Shown one piece after another: positions 1-11,062 of a stretch of 64,000 nt of DNA. The translations under genes were made by a program, and so were the position numbers. The notes beneath the pieces are model-generated. The model saw only the letters and a list, made by a program, of their open reading frames with translations. It was not told the origin of the DNA and made no database searches. This DNA is from Sipunculus nudus (lineage: Eukaryota; Annelida; Sipuncula; Golfingiida; Sipunculidae), in the NCBI GenBank assembly GCA_026874595.1, contig CM049320.1, positions 43,160,714-43,224,713 on the forward strand, written 5' to 3'. Position 1 is the stretch's first letter; each line of letters opens with the position of its first letter.

Positions 1-145
1 GGCGAACAAGCCGCAGTTCAGAGGTTACAAACTGGTAAGACAGGCAGAACAACTCGCAGTACAAAGGTTACAAACTGGTAAGACAGGCAGAACAAGCCGC
101 AGTACAAAGGTTACAAACTGGTAAGACAGGCAGAACAAGCCGGGT
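1..145. repeat. 43-bp minisatellite, about 3.3 copies
   Basis: Direct tandem repeat of about 43 bp (core ggttacaaactggtaagaca), running off the left edge of the window, so its full length is unknown. It lies just downstream, in gene orientation, of the last visible SLC17 exon, within what should be that gene's next intron. Confidence 0.9.
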
Positions 146-187
146 TTATTAGATGTGCATTTATAATAAGATATAACCGTGACGTAC

Positions 188-1374
188 CGCCCTGATGTCG
201 AACATTAGCACGTCCCTCATGTAGGTGGGCAGGCTGGTGAGCAGGGTGTAGTTGCCGATGTTGGTGCACACGTGAGACACGAAGATGGAGATAACAGGCA
301 GTGACGTCAGCATCCGGAACCAAGGTATAGGAAGCTGGAGATATAGATCATAAAGCAGTCCCATGTCGCCATGAGGTACACACAATATAAATGTCGCCAT
401 GAGTAACACACAATATACATGTCGCCATGAGGTACACAAAAAAAATAAATGTCGCCATGAGGTACACACAATATACATGTCGCCATGAGTAACACACAAT
501 ATACATGTCGCCATCAGGTACAGACAATATATATGTCGCCATCAGGTACATACTATATACATGTCGCAATCAGGTACAGACAATATATATGTCGCCTTCA
601 GGTACATACTATATACATGTCGCCATCAGGTACAGACTATATATATGTCGCCATCAGGTACATACTATGTACATGTCGCCATCAGGTACAGGCAAAATAT
701 ATGTCGCCATCAGTTACATACTATATACATGTCGCCATCAGGTACAGACAATATATATGTCGCCATCAGGTACATACTATATACATGTCGCCATCAGGTA
801 CATACTATGTACATGTCGCCATCAGTTACAGGCAAAATATATGTCGCCATCAGGTACATACTATATAAATGTCGCCATCAGGTACATACTATGTACATGT
901 CGCCATCAGATACAAACATGATACATGTCGCCATGAGGTACATACATAGTAACACACAATACAAATTACGCCATGAGGTTCATACAATATACATGTCGCC
1001 TTGAGGTATTTACCATATACATGTCGCCATGAGGTATATACAGTATACATGTCGCCATTTATATTTAGTTCTGTTTCAGAAGAAAAACGACTTATGATTG
1101 CATGTAAAGGAACGTGCGTACACTCGTGACTTTGTGAGGTATCTACCTATGTATTGGGAAGTATCAGTAATTTCCCTATCTGTTCTATATTAATATTTTG
1201 TAGACACATATCTATCTATCTATCTATCTATCCGTCTACAGGCACATACAATATACATGTCGCCATGAGGTACATACAATATGCATGTCGCCATTTATAT
1301 TTAGTTCTGTGTCTATCTGTTTTATTTTAATATCTTGCACACTCATATTTATCTATCCATCCATCCATCAATTC

Positions 1375-1434
<60 letters not shown>

Positions 1435-4400
1435 TGTTAACAATATAACAATACACGACAAACGGGAAAAGGCTATCAAATATTATACAGCTATGAATAG
1501 TGATGGTTTGAATATCTGTCATGATTATAAACCTGAAAGCGGTACCGTTTTTCCTTTAGCTTCCTCTGTGAGGCCGATGCCGTCTATGATGTACTTTCGT
1601 TCCTCGAGTGATATACGCGGGTGCGTGGCGGGACTGTTGTACACCAGGAGCAGCCAACAGATGTACCATACGAGACAGCTGCCACCTGTTGTGTGAAATT
1701 CAAATATCACTTGATGTCTTCTTTTCAATTTATTTGTCTTACTGTACAGCCAAACATTAAAGTACTGTTGCCATTCAACCGGTTTTGTACATACATATTA
1801 TTTTCAAAGAAAGTCATATTAGGGAACTAAGGTTATATATTTAAGTCGCTGAACAAAATGTTATGGGCCAATCTCCTGAGACCCTTTTGTGGCGACACCT
1901 ACCGAAGACGTAAAAAATGAGCGGCCATCCGCCGTCTACACCAGTCTCACATAAAAACCCCGACATCGACAATGTCACGATGTTCCCTATCATGGCCCCT
2001 GTAAGAAACAGGCGTGAAGAAATAAAACATGTCAACTAACAATATAACGGATTCTGCAACATATCAGACACGGTTTATTGCTATTTCCTTATCGAACGAA
2101 CAAATTCTAGATTATTTACAAATGATCTTTTATATATTGATGAATAAATGCAATCAGTTTAAAACATAGCTGTAATCTGAATATCTCCGTGAGTAAGTTT
2201 AACACCGTCGTATATATTTTTGTTTCAAGATTTTACTAACAGAAACCCTACAGCAAAAAGAATTCTGAATGATACCCGAGTAGCAAAAGACCTGGAGTCG
2301 TCCTCGCTCGAAAGGGGGCGCCCACCGTCCCCACAGGTTGGTCAAGGCGGGAAAACACACTCCCTGTAAATAGGCTGCCTGTATCAGTCGGTTATTATTT
2401 GTGTTAAAAAATCATTTCACTTTAATATTTACTGACTGCGCATATGCATTTAGTGTTGGTGCCGGTTCAGGTCATATTTACTTGCACTGCTTGGAAAAAG
2501 GATATGTTAGAGGACATCTTACATTCACCCGAGCTTACATAGTTAAAACAGATTTCGTGTTCAGTTTCTTTCAACTGTATGGTCACCACGAAAAAAAGCA
2601 AAATATAAAAAGCGTTCAAACTTTCGAAATAGTTGATCCATCAAGTGACTATTACCGTTTGGTCTTTACCACATTTGCAAATTCATTGTCAACCCTTTAC
2701 CCTACACATATTTCAAATTTTGTATTAGACAAAAATATATAAAATTTGTACCACAGTCATTGGTACAATTAAGTGGGTGATATAGGGAATATGTCCCCTC
2801 CCCCTTTGTACTTTGTTATAACCCCCCCCCCCCACACACACACACACACACATTTTGCTAATTAAATCAAATTTTGTATAATATATAAGCTCCTACTGCA
2901 ATAAGTAAAATTTATTAACAAATATGTGTAACAATATTTCCGAAAATGTCAATTAACTGCAGTGTTTCAGGAACGAATAAAAAAACAAAATGACAAATGA
3001 TATGACAAGATTCCCCATTTTGAGGAATTTGTGGTATTTGGTCATGAAAACGATCAAATGAAAAACAAATAATACAGCTTTCATGAATTAAAATATTTAG
3101 GGATTCTTGGTTCCTAAAGCGATGCTTTTCCCTCTCATTTTATTCTCAAACTGCTTCCAAGTAGAAGTAATTTTATTTAAAAATTGCCAAATCACAGCAA
3201 AAGGACAATACTCCTGCACCAAACCCCTTCAGCCGATAAAACACCGGACCGTGAGAGCTATCACCAGACAGAGGTGAGCCCTGGTCGTCAGTATCATAAA
3301 CTCACCGTACACAGCCCCATGAGGACCCTGAAAGCTATCAGCAGACCGACGTGGGCCCTGGTCGTCAGTATCATAAACTTACCGTACATAGCCCCATGAT
3401 GACCCTGAGAGCTATCAACAGACCGACGTGGGCCCTGGTCGTCAGTATCATACACTTACCGTGCATAGCCCCATGAGGACCTTGAGAGCTATCAGCAGAC
3501 CGACTTGGGCCCTGGTCGTCAGTATCATACACATACCGAACACAGCCCCATGAGGACCCTGAGAGCTATCAGCAGACCGACTTGGGACCTGGTCGTCAGT
3601 ATCATACACTTACCTAACACAGCCCCATGAGGACCCTGAGAGCTATCAGCAGACCGACTTGGGCCCTGGTCGTCAGTATCATACACTTACCGTGCATAGC
3701 CCCATGAGGACCTTGAGAGCTATCAGCAGACCGACATGGGCCCTGGTCGTCAGTATCATACACTTACTGTACATAGCCCCATGATTACCTAGAGAGCTAT
3801 CAGCAGACCGACGTGGGCCCTGGTCGTCAGTATCATACACTTACCGAACACAGCCCCATGAGGACCCTGAGAGCTATCAGCAGACAGACTTGGGCCCTGG
3901 TCGTCAGTATCATACATTTATCGTACATAGCCCCATGAGGACCCTCAGAGCTTAAAGCAGACCGACGTTAGCCCTGGTCGTCAATATTATTAACTTACCG
4001 TACACAGCCCCTTGAGGACCCTGAGGGCGATCAACATACCGACGGGCCCATGGTCGTCAGTATCATAAACGTACCGTACACAGGCCCATGAGGACCCTGA
4101 GGGCTATAAGCAGACTGACATGAGTCATGGTCGTCAATATCATAGACTAACCGTACACAGCCCCATGTGGATCCTGAGAGCTATCAGCAGACCGACGTGA
4201 GCCCTGGTCGTCAGTATCATAAATTTACCGTACATAGCCTAAGGAGGACCCTGAGGGCTATCAGCAGACCGACATGAGTCCTAGTCGTCAGTATCATAAA
4301 CATACCGTACACAGCCCCATGACGACCCTGAGAGCTATCAGCAGACCGACGTGAGCCTTGGTTGCAACGGGCAGGAATAGGTTAGCAAGGGCGGTGACAA

Positions 4401-5273
4401 ACATGGCGGTGCCAAAGACGTGCTTGCCGCCGAACCTCTGTGAGAGCAGGCCGCCTGGGATCTGAGTCAGGATGTAACCGAAGAAGAACGAGCTGAAGAT
4501 GTAACCTCTCAGCTCCCGGGACCACTCGAACTCGCCCTGTAACACAAAACAGATATTTATTCTGTTTAATGTCATATGACATTCCTCTTTCATGTAGAAT
4601 TATCACATTGCTTTTGCATTTTTATTGGTGACTTAATATTCTTGGCATGCAGGTTTTGACGATGATACTTTTGCTATGATGTCCTGTCATGTAATCTTGG
4701 AATATAGCGAATATAGTACTTTAAAAGGGGCATCATGTGCATGTTAACTTTCCACGCAGCTTTTGACTTTGAAACCTGCTGAGGACGCAACTGTTGATTT
4801 TGTACCCTGTTAAGCACGTAGCTTTTGACTTTGTTAGTTGTTGAGCACGTAGCTTTTGACTTGATTAGCTGTTGAGCACGTAGCTTTTGACTTTGTACTC
4901 TGTTAAGCATGTAGCTTTTGACTTTGTGTTTTATTGAGGACGTTAATTTCGATTTTGTAACCTGTTAAGCACATAGCTGTTGGATTTGTAAGCTGTTGAG
5001 CACTTAGTTTTCGATTTGTATCCTGCTGAGTACCTAGCTTTAGACTTTTTTACCTGTGAAGTGACATTTTTCTGTCTCTCCAGCTGGGGACAACCGTCTG
5101 GATTTGGCATGGCTGTCGTGTTGGTGACGTTTGGCATGGGTTCTTTCACCATACACACTATTGCTACACTCAGATTGATGCGGAAGGCATAGACAAACAC
5201 GTTCCCTAGGCAACCCACGATCGCGTAATCCCATCTCTTTGATGGAAATGTTGGCACTGTCCGAAACGCCAAT

Positions 5274-5326
<53 letters not shown>

Positions 5327-5569
5327 TATTTATTCGACAGACGTACAGTAGTTTATACATGCACCAAACTGTGTGCCTTTATAATGTAAACTTTTCAGAT
5401 TGAAAATTTCACCGTCGATTGACTGAATGCAGCAGAAAGAGATAACCGTGCAGTGGTAACTAATGTTGTATATTCAGCTGTTTATTCAATTATTATAATT
5501 ATTATTATAATTATTACTACTTTCCTGGTTTGACTTACCTTTCTTTTTTGTGATATCTTGTGTATCCAT
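188..5569 (-). CDS. SLC17-family (sialin-like) anion/H+ cotransporter, 5' seven exons, 3' end off window
   Basis: Seven coding exons, read from the right on the minus strand: 5569-5539 (ATG, MDTQDITKKK), 5256-5054, 4536-4306, 2363-2276, 1998-1903, 1685-1546 and 334-188. Every junction is AG/GT and every phase agrees, giving about 311 aa without a stop. Visible SLC17 marks are TM1 ending RINLSVAIVCMV, an extracellular loop with NVT and NTT glycosylation sites, RGYIFSSFFFGYILTQIPGG, a WAPPFERGR signature, GWPLIFYVFG, SPATHPRISLEERKYI and TLLTSLPTYMRDVLMFDI. The family comprises 12-TM major facilitator carriers such as sialin (lysosomal sialic acid/H+), vesicular glutamate carriers and phosphate carriers. 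Substrate cannot be assigned. The C-terminal five or so TM segments lie left of the window. Only the long exons show up as open frames; the 31-, 88- and 96-bp exons are found by splice signal and homology. Confidence 0.9.
355..1290. repeat. 28-bp minisatellite (tgtcgccatcaggtacata core), about 27 copies
   Basis: Tandem 28-bp units from about 355 to 1060, plus two outlying copies near 1240-1290. The array sits in an SLC17 intron just upstream (in gene orientation) of the acceptor of exon 334-188. Early and late units read gag, central ones cag. The segment following the array (gccatttatatttagttctg) recurs at 1050 and 1285, so part of the array and its flank were duplicated together. The open frames across it on both strands are repeat artefacts. 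Confidence 0.92.
1206..1430. repeat. TATC and AT microsatellites
   Basis: A short (TATC)n tract near 1206-1232 and a long (AT)n tract at about 1378-1430, inside an intron of the SLC17 gene. Confidence 0.9.
2400..3180. other. Intron of the SLC17 gene, no feature beyond a C/CA run
   Basis: Intronic sequence between exon 4536-4306 and exon 2363-2276. A poly-C tract followed by (CA)n lies at about 2822-2850. The 113-codon plus-strand frame at 2401-2742 has no recognisable domain and lies antisense inside the intron. Confidence 0.6.
3250..4360 (-). repeat. 77-bp minisatellite built from an SLC17 exon end plus its splice donor, 14 copies
   Basis: About 14 tandem units of 77 bp continue directly from the 3' end of SLC17 exon 4536-4306. 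On the minus strand each unit holds the last ~50 nt of that exon (coding HVGLLIALRV and MGLCT), the exon/intron border and the first ~25 nt of the intron. Most copies keep a GT donor: gtaagt in several, gtgagt, gtatgt, gtacgt or gttagt in others, and one copy is lost (gataaa). Reading past the first donor reaches a TGA within four codons, so only the first border can give a coding transcript. Some units carry substitutions and small indels. Confidence 0.93.
4757..5056 (-). repeat. 31-bp minisatellite abutting an SLC17 splice donor, about 10 copies
   Basis: Ten degenerate 31-bp units (plus-strand core tagcttttgactttgta) begin exactly at the 3' end of SLC17 exon 5256-5054. The first unit, on the minus strand, is the exon's terminal CAG plus the donor gtaaaaaagtc and following intron. 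A few later units still read CAGGTT, while others have lost the GT. The array fills the first ~300 bp of the intron. Confidence 0.88.
5276..5323. repeat. (AT)n microsatellite
   Basis: Pure AT dinucleotide tract in the first intron of the SLC17 gene, 20 bp upstream (gene orientation) of the acceptor of exon 5256-5054. Confidence 0.95.
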
Positions 5570-5599
5570 GTTTGCTGGTTGTCCTTGAATGCTTTTAGC

Positions 5600-6310
5600 T
5601 GGATTTTAATGCTCAAGTCTGTTTACTCGGACAAATCAGTCTCTTTAAGCGGTACAAATTCTGCATCACAGGTGCAAAGTACGAGTCGGGACAAGCACGC
5701 TTTGTAAACAACATAATCATAAACTTCGACCATAGTTCCTTCTTTGTACATTCATGTCACGTTATTTAATATTCACAAAGAATTACCAAATGTGTTTTAC
5801 TGCCGTTTCCACGTCGGTTGTCCATCATGTTGTAATAAAAGGCCTACCTGGTGTGAGCTACTATCTGCCGCCTGATAACAAATACCGATCATACCCCAAA
5901 CACAATGTGTTGCGTTTGCTTTGACTAGGAATTAGAATCCTTGTTTCCATCACCGGTAATTACTACATGTAACAGTTCTCGGCAGAATCCAGCCGCGGAT
6001 GTGTCTTATCTAATCTTACTGGATTATGTTTGGATCTGTCACTTGACTTCCTGTAACATCGAGTCAGTGTTAACTCAACCACATGCTCCGATTCTGTTTG
6101 TGAAACATGGCGCACACATTCACACATACATGTTTACAGGACAATATCTGGCGTGTTGGTATGTGTGTGTCGTAGTGTCGTATGCATGGTCATTCCCGAT
6201 GTAAAGCCACATGGCACAGCTTGGGCCTGTGATTGTATTCGGGGATTTACACATGTCGGCTGCAACACAATAAGTGACATTTGTGTGTGCACACGTTATT
6301 TGAGTTCATA
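5600..6310. other. Upstream region of the SLC17 gene, no gene seen
   Basis: Sequence upstream of the predicted ATG at 5569. It should hold the promoter and 5' UTR of the minus-strand SLC17 gene, but no convincing TATA/initiator arrangement can be picked out by eye. The open frames at 5941-6353 have no recognisable protein. Confidence 0.5.
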
Positions 6311-7290
6311 TCCCGAAAGAGGGGACAAAAGGTGGCCCACTACCCCTCCTTAATAAAAGAGGGGGGGTGCTCCCCCCCCCCCCGAGCCTATAATGAAGAG
6401 CTTTTTGTTGTAAGCTTTTCCCTTGAAACATGACAAAATCTGACATGTTGTTTTTCCTGTTCGGTATACCCGAGATTATATAAGCCTAACCCTTAAACCT
6501 ATTACTAAAAGATTTAAGATTTCCGAGAAGAGAAAATAAAAACAAATGTTTCAGTTAAATTCATATCTTTAGTAAACAAGGGTTTATATCATCCTTACAC
6601 TAACCTTAAAATCAGTAACCCTAAACAAACTCAATAAAGTTTTCCCTGAACACATATGAATGGGCAAGTTGAACCAGCGAAATGAAATCTTAAATCAACG
6701 TTATGGAAGCCGCTGGAAAATTTTTCTCAGAGCATTCGGCGTAATCGCACATTCAACGAAATACAAACAAACAATTTTAGTTGTATTAACGCTTTGACAA
6801 ATACAGATTACCACAGACCACAGACATTTTTGAACAAATGAGGGCTTTAGCAAGCATGGTATACTATCGCGTGGCCACTCAATAATTATCGCGTGGGAAG
6901 GAGATAATTATCTCGTGGCCACGTGATACGCGTGGGAACGAGATAAAAAAATTTCTGTCTGTCCTATACGAGCTACCGGAGACAATTATCTTTCCGGAAA
7001 ATCCTATTTATTTAAGATTAGGGTTAAGGATAAAAAAAGACATTAGGGGGAAATGGAGCAATTTTTTCGTAATAAGGTTTTATTCCCGAAGGAATGAGGG
7101 GACAAAAGGTACCTTTTTACCCACAACCTCCTGAAAGAGAAATGTATCACCTGCACCCCCCCCCCCCCCCCCAGCGTATAATTTAGCCTTCTGTTGTAAG
7201 CTTTTTCCTTGAGACAACACAAAGAGACATGTATTTTTCCTGTTTAATTCGAATACCCGGGATTATGTAGCCCTAACCCTACCCAAAAAA
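6310..7290. repeat. Direct repeat pair of about 190 bp, 770 bp apart
   Basis: The segment at about 6310-6495 (gaggggacaaaagg, a poly-C run, then ttgttgtaagctttt and a cccgagattat-type end) recurs diverged at about 7085-7285. Both copies carry a C homopolymer at the same place. The intervening DNA has no ORF. This could be a degraded pair of short LTRs or a local duplication; no PBS or PPT is visible. Confidence 0.65.
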
Positions 7291-7511
7291 TCAGATTTTC
7301 CGGGTAACATATTTAAACTTACCTGGGATGACCCGAATAGAGAAGCAACTATAAACCACGATTTTTATGCTCGTTTTTATTAATTATGTTCCAACAATAA
7401 ATACAAACACGTTTTGACGATTGGTGAAAGGTTCAGTGGATGCACATCCTGTCATGTACGCGTCTCTCTTTGGTCTGTGACTCTAATCTGCTTCTCTTTG
7501 TTATATATAAT

Positions 7512-7720
7512 TGTTACAGGTGTCTGTTTTATTGTGCGCAGGAGTGTTACATGTGTCTGTTGACATTCTGATTCGTGTAGCGCAGGCATAGTTCATTGCT
7601 ATGGGAACCTCGCTTGTTGGGCGCTTGCTCGCGTGTGGGGTCTGAAGCGTAGAGCCGGGGCGTTCTTTTTTTCTAGATGTTCCAGGTCTGTTCATGTACG
7701 TGTGTTTTGTTCATTAGGAA
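7512..7720 (-). mobile_element. Truncated gypsy LTR fragment
   Basis: Starts TGTTACAGGTGTCTG and continues through a copy of the LTR end, including the reverse complement of the segment with cgaatcagaatgtcaacagc. It matches, inverted, the right ends of the LTRs at 24121-25041 and 43195-44050. The remaining ~650 bp of the LTR are missing. It is preceded by an AT-rich stretch. Confidence 0.75.
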
Positions 7721-7784
7721 TTTCCCATTTCTAGAATTTTCGGGTGAGAAGCTATAAATTAGAGGCAGTGATTAGAGCCATGTT

Positions 7785-8805
7785 ACCTATAAACCACATA
7801 ATAGTGATCCAGGTTGCTCCAAACCGCATGATGATGATCCAGGTTACCTCCAAATCGCATAATGGTGAACCTGGTTACCTCCAAACCGCATGATGGTGAT
7901 CAGATTACCTCCAGGTTACCTCGAAATCGCATAATGGTAATCCAGGTTACCTCTAGACCGCACGATGGTGATGCAGGTTACCTCCAAATCGCTTGTGGGT
8001 CATCCAGCTTACCTCCTATACCTTCCTAATCGCATGAGAGTGATCAAGGTTCATCCAAACCGCATGATGATGATCCAGGTTATCTCCAAACCGCATGATG
8101 GTGTTCCATCCTACCGCCAAACTGCATAATGGTGATCCAGGTTACCTCCAAATCGCATATATAGGTTTCGAGGTTACCTCGAAATCGCACATAGGTGATC
8201 TAGGTTACTTCCAAATCGCATGATGGTAATCCAGGTTACCTCCAAATCGCATGTGGGTGATCCAGGTTACCTCCTAATCGCATATAGGCGATCCATGTTA
8301 CCTGCAAACCGCATGATGGTGACCTAGAAATCCTCCAAACCGAATGATGGTGATCCAGGTTACCTCCAAATCGCATGATGGTGATCAGAATTACCTCCAG
8401 GTTACCTTCAAACCGCATGATAGTGACCCAGGTTACCTCCAAATCGCATGATAGTGACCCAGGTTACCTCCAAATCGCATGATAGTGATCCATGTTACCT
8501 CCAAACCGCATGATGGTGTTCCATCTTACCTCCAAACCGCATAATGTTTATCCAGGTTACCTCCAAATCGCATATATAGGTGTTCGAGGTTACCTCCAAA
8601 TCGCATGTGAGCGATCCAGGTTACTTCCAAATCGCATGTGGGTGATCCAGGTTACCTCCTAATCGCATATAGGCAATCCATGTTACCTGCAAACCGCATG
8701 ATTGTGACCTAGAAATCCTCCAAACCGAATGATAATGATCCAGGTTACCTCAAATTGCATGATGGTGATCCAGGTTACCTCCAAATCGCATGATGGTGAT
8801 CATTT
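7785..8805. repeat. 31-bp minisatellite, about 30 copies
   Basis: Degenerate tandem units of about 31 bp (core gatccaggttacctccaaat). A multi-unit block is itself repeated: the ataggt, tgttcga and cctagaaatcctcc variants recur in the same order near 8160-8340 and 8570-8730, showing higher-order duplication. On the minus strand each unit contains GGAGGTAAC, a donor-like string. The array lies between SLC17 copies but no coding exon adjoins it. Confidence 0.92.
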
Positions 8806-8829
8806 GCATAACCTAAGACATTAAACGGC

Positions 8830-10980
8830 ACTCCCTTCTAAAGTGCACACAAGTTTATAGATAATGAGCCTTAACGGGAAATGCAAACTACCAGGGCGAT
8901 TTCGAACGATCTCAACTCAGTACTTTTGATACTGATTTCGGTGCTACGGCCGTTAGACACTAACTCTGGGAATGGAATCCTCATTTAGTGAGGAAGGAAC
9001 TACTCATTCCCCCCGGGAAAATTTTTAATATCTTTTAAAGTGCTTTTTGTATTGTGTTAACTCAGTTTTGACGAGTGGAATTATGTGGATTCGCGGGTAT
9101 ATGGGAACCAGTTTTTGATACCTATGTCCCGGAGATCGTTGCCATTTGAAATGCCGGATTCGTAGCTCAATGTTCGTTTTTCATTTCAAATTCAGGTTCC
9201 AGTTAAATTTACACCCACACGGCCACAGATCATCTTCGCGGTTGATACAAAAGGCTTCACTCCTATTTTGATCACGTTGACGTTGTTGTTTTATTAATTT
9301 TTACTTAAAGGCGAACTTAACAATGACGAGAAATAACAAACAGAAAGGATTTTATATAATTTATTTAGGGATCCATCCGCATCAAACTTAAATGCCACAG
9401 GTATTGACATCGTCAGGTGACGAAGCTTGCACGACATAGCCGTACCGGTCGGCCAATCGAGCTTTATGTTGTATACATATTTTTTTAAATATTATTTTAA
9501 GGAGAACATATAGATGATGAGAAATAAAAACACCAAGTTAATTTATTTTAATGAGTTATGCATCCACATACTTATCTAAATTCCACGGGGACTAACATCT
9601 ATGGGAAACGAAACTTGCACGACATCTTGGTGGCGGTCAGTCATTCAAGCCGGCATACTGACGAAGTCCAGCTAAGAATTGGGCTCTCAGACTTTACATC
9701 AGAGTTCATCAATTATGATTTTAAAGTTAATCACATGGCAGAATTCATCAGTTCCTTTTATACATCAGATAAAGATTATAGCTCACTCGAACCGGCCTTT
9801 CCGTCTATTTCCTCTCGAGTATGACCTTCTGCTTCCCGTTATCGCCCACATACGTCATTATCACGATGACTGTCGATGATAACATCAAGAGAATCATCTA
9901 TCTAAAGCTGTATTGCGAGTTCAACGAGGATTTGAAGGTTTTAGAGCACTAGTTTTCTAACTGAGTCCGCGGTTAAGATAGGGAATATACGGTTGTAGGC
10001 ATTTCATCAAACATGCATTTTTTATATCCAATGAAGGGTGAAAGTCTTTTTGTCAAAATATATAATTAATCTTACATTGAACAGACAGTTTGCCCTTTGA
10101 TTTCAAAACAAATTTTGGTTCAAAATGGAAAAGTCCTATATCTTGCATCTGTCCACAGAGTACTTGAGAAGAAACCATAATGATCTTTCTTTTTTATTAA
10201 GTTTTTTATGGGGGAAATTGCTGTAAGTTTATCCTTATGAAAGTGAACCATTTGTTGCTGGGTAAATTTTATTTTCATGGTTCTTATTATTTACTCTTAA
10301 GGTATTCAGACGTTAAATAATGTTGATTTAGTATATTCATTTTAAAATGTGGTTGCCTTTATTTTAAAAATTTGAATGGTTGTTATCTGAAAAAAAAGTA
10401 TTTTATATTGTATAATTTTCCTGAATATCCTTAATGTCCTACTTTTGACAATGCCTTTCATTGAAAAGTTGAATGTTATGATCATAATATTTTCATTTAA
10501 ATATGAGGGGAATTTCTTCTTGTGTACGTAGATAGGTTTCTCATAGTTAAGTAACGATGTGGTCATGATCATTCTGTTAAAATATATTATGTCAATGTTT
10601 AATATATAAAACTGATGCCATATCCTTAAATAAGATTTGCTCACTGAGTATTAAGTGAAATTTTGTATAAAATAAATACTTGAAAGAACATACAACTGGA
10701 TTTGATATTATTAAACCACCACCTATGATATAGAATATGGTAACCACAATTACTAAGTTTGTGTTATGATAACAGTTTATAAAATTGTTAAAAAAAGTCT
10801 CTTATTTCATTTGTTTAGTTGACAATGGTCAGTAGCATATAAATGACATGACTAGGTAACAAAATGATACGTTTTTTTTTTAATTTTATTTTTCCCCCCT
10901 CGTCCTGCACTCCATCAGAGAAACTATTCAGTTAAAAAATAATGGGCTGAGTAAAATGCTAGATTGTACTACAAAGCAAG
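8830..10980. other. Intergenic region with one diverged ~190-bp duplication
   Basis: No gene seen. A segment at about 9290-9470 (aggcgaacttaacaatgacgag, then gcttgcacgacat) recurs diverged at about 9480-9660. The open frames at 9558-9879 and 10342-10644 are AT-rich and unrecognised. Confidence 0.55.
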
Positions 10981-11062
10981 GACTTCATTCTAAGCTACAA
11001 AGTCTCCCACTAACCCCTTGGATACTCTGCCTTCCCCAATCCAAGGTCTCCTCACATTTTAA

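Noticed and set aside
485-1004. Three overlapping long frames encoding repeated CRHQVHTIYMSPSGT-type peptides
   Set aside because: Translation of a 28-bp minisatellite; because 28 is not a multiple of 3, all three frames stay open and give the same peptide. No start context or splice support, and it lies in an SLC17 intron.
7785-8805. CRISPR-like array
   Set aside because: Units are head-to-tail without unique spacers, in a eukaryotic context, with no cas genes; it is a minisatellite. The same holds for the other arrays.
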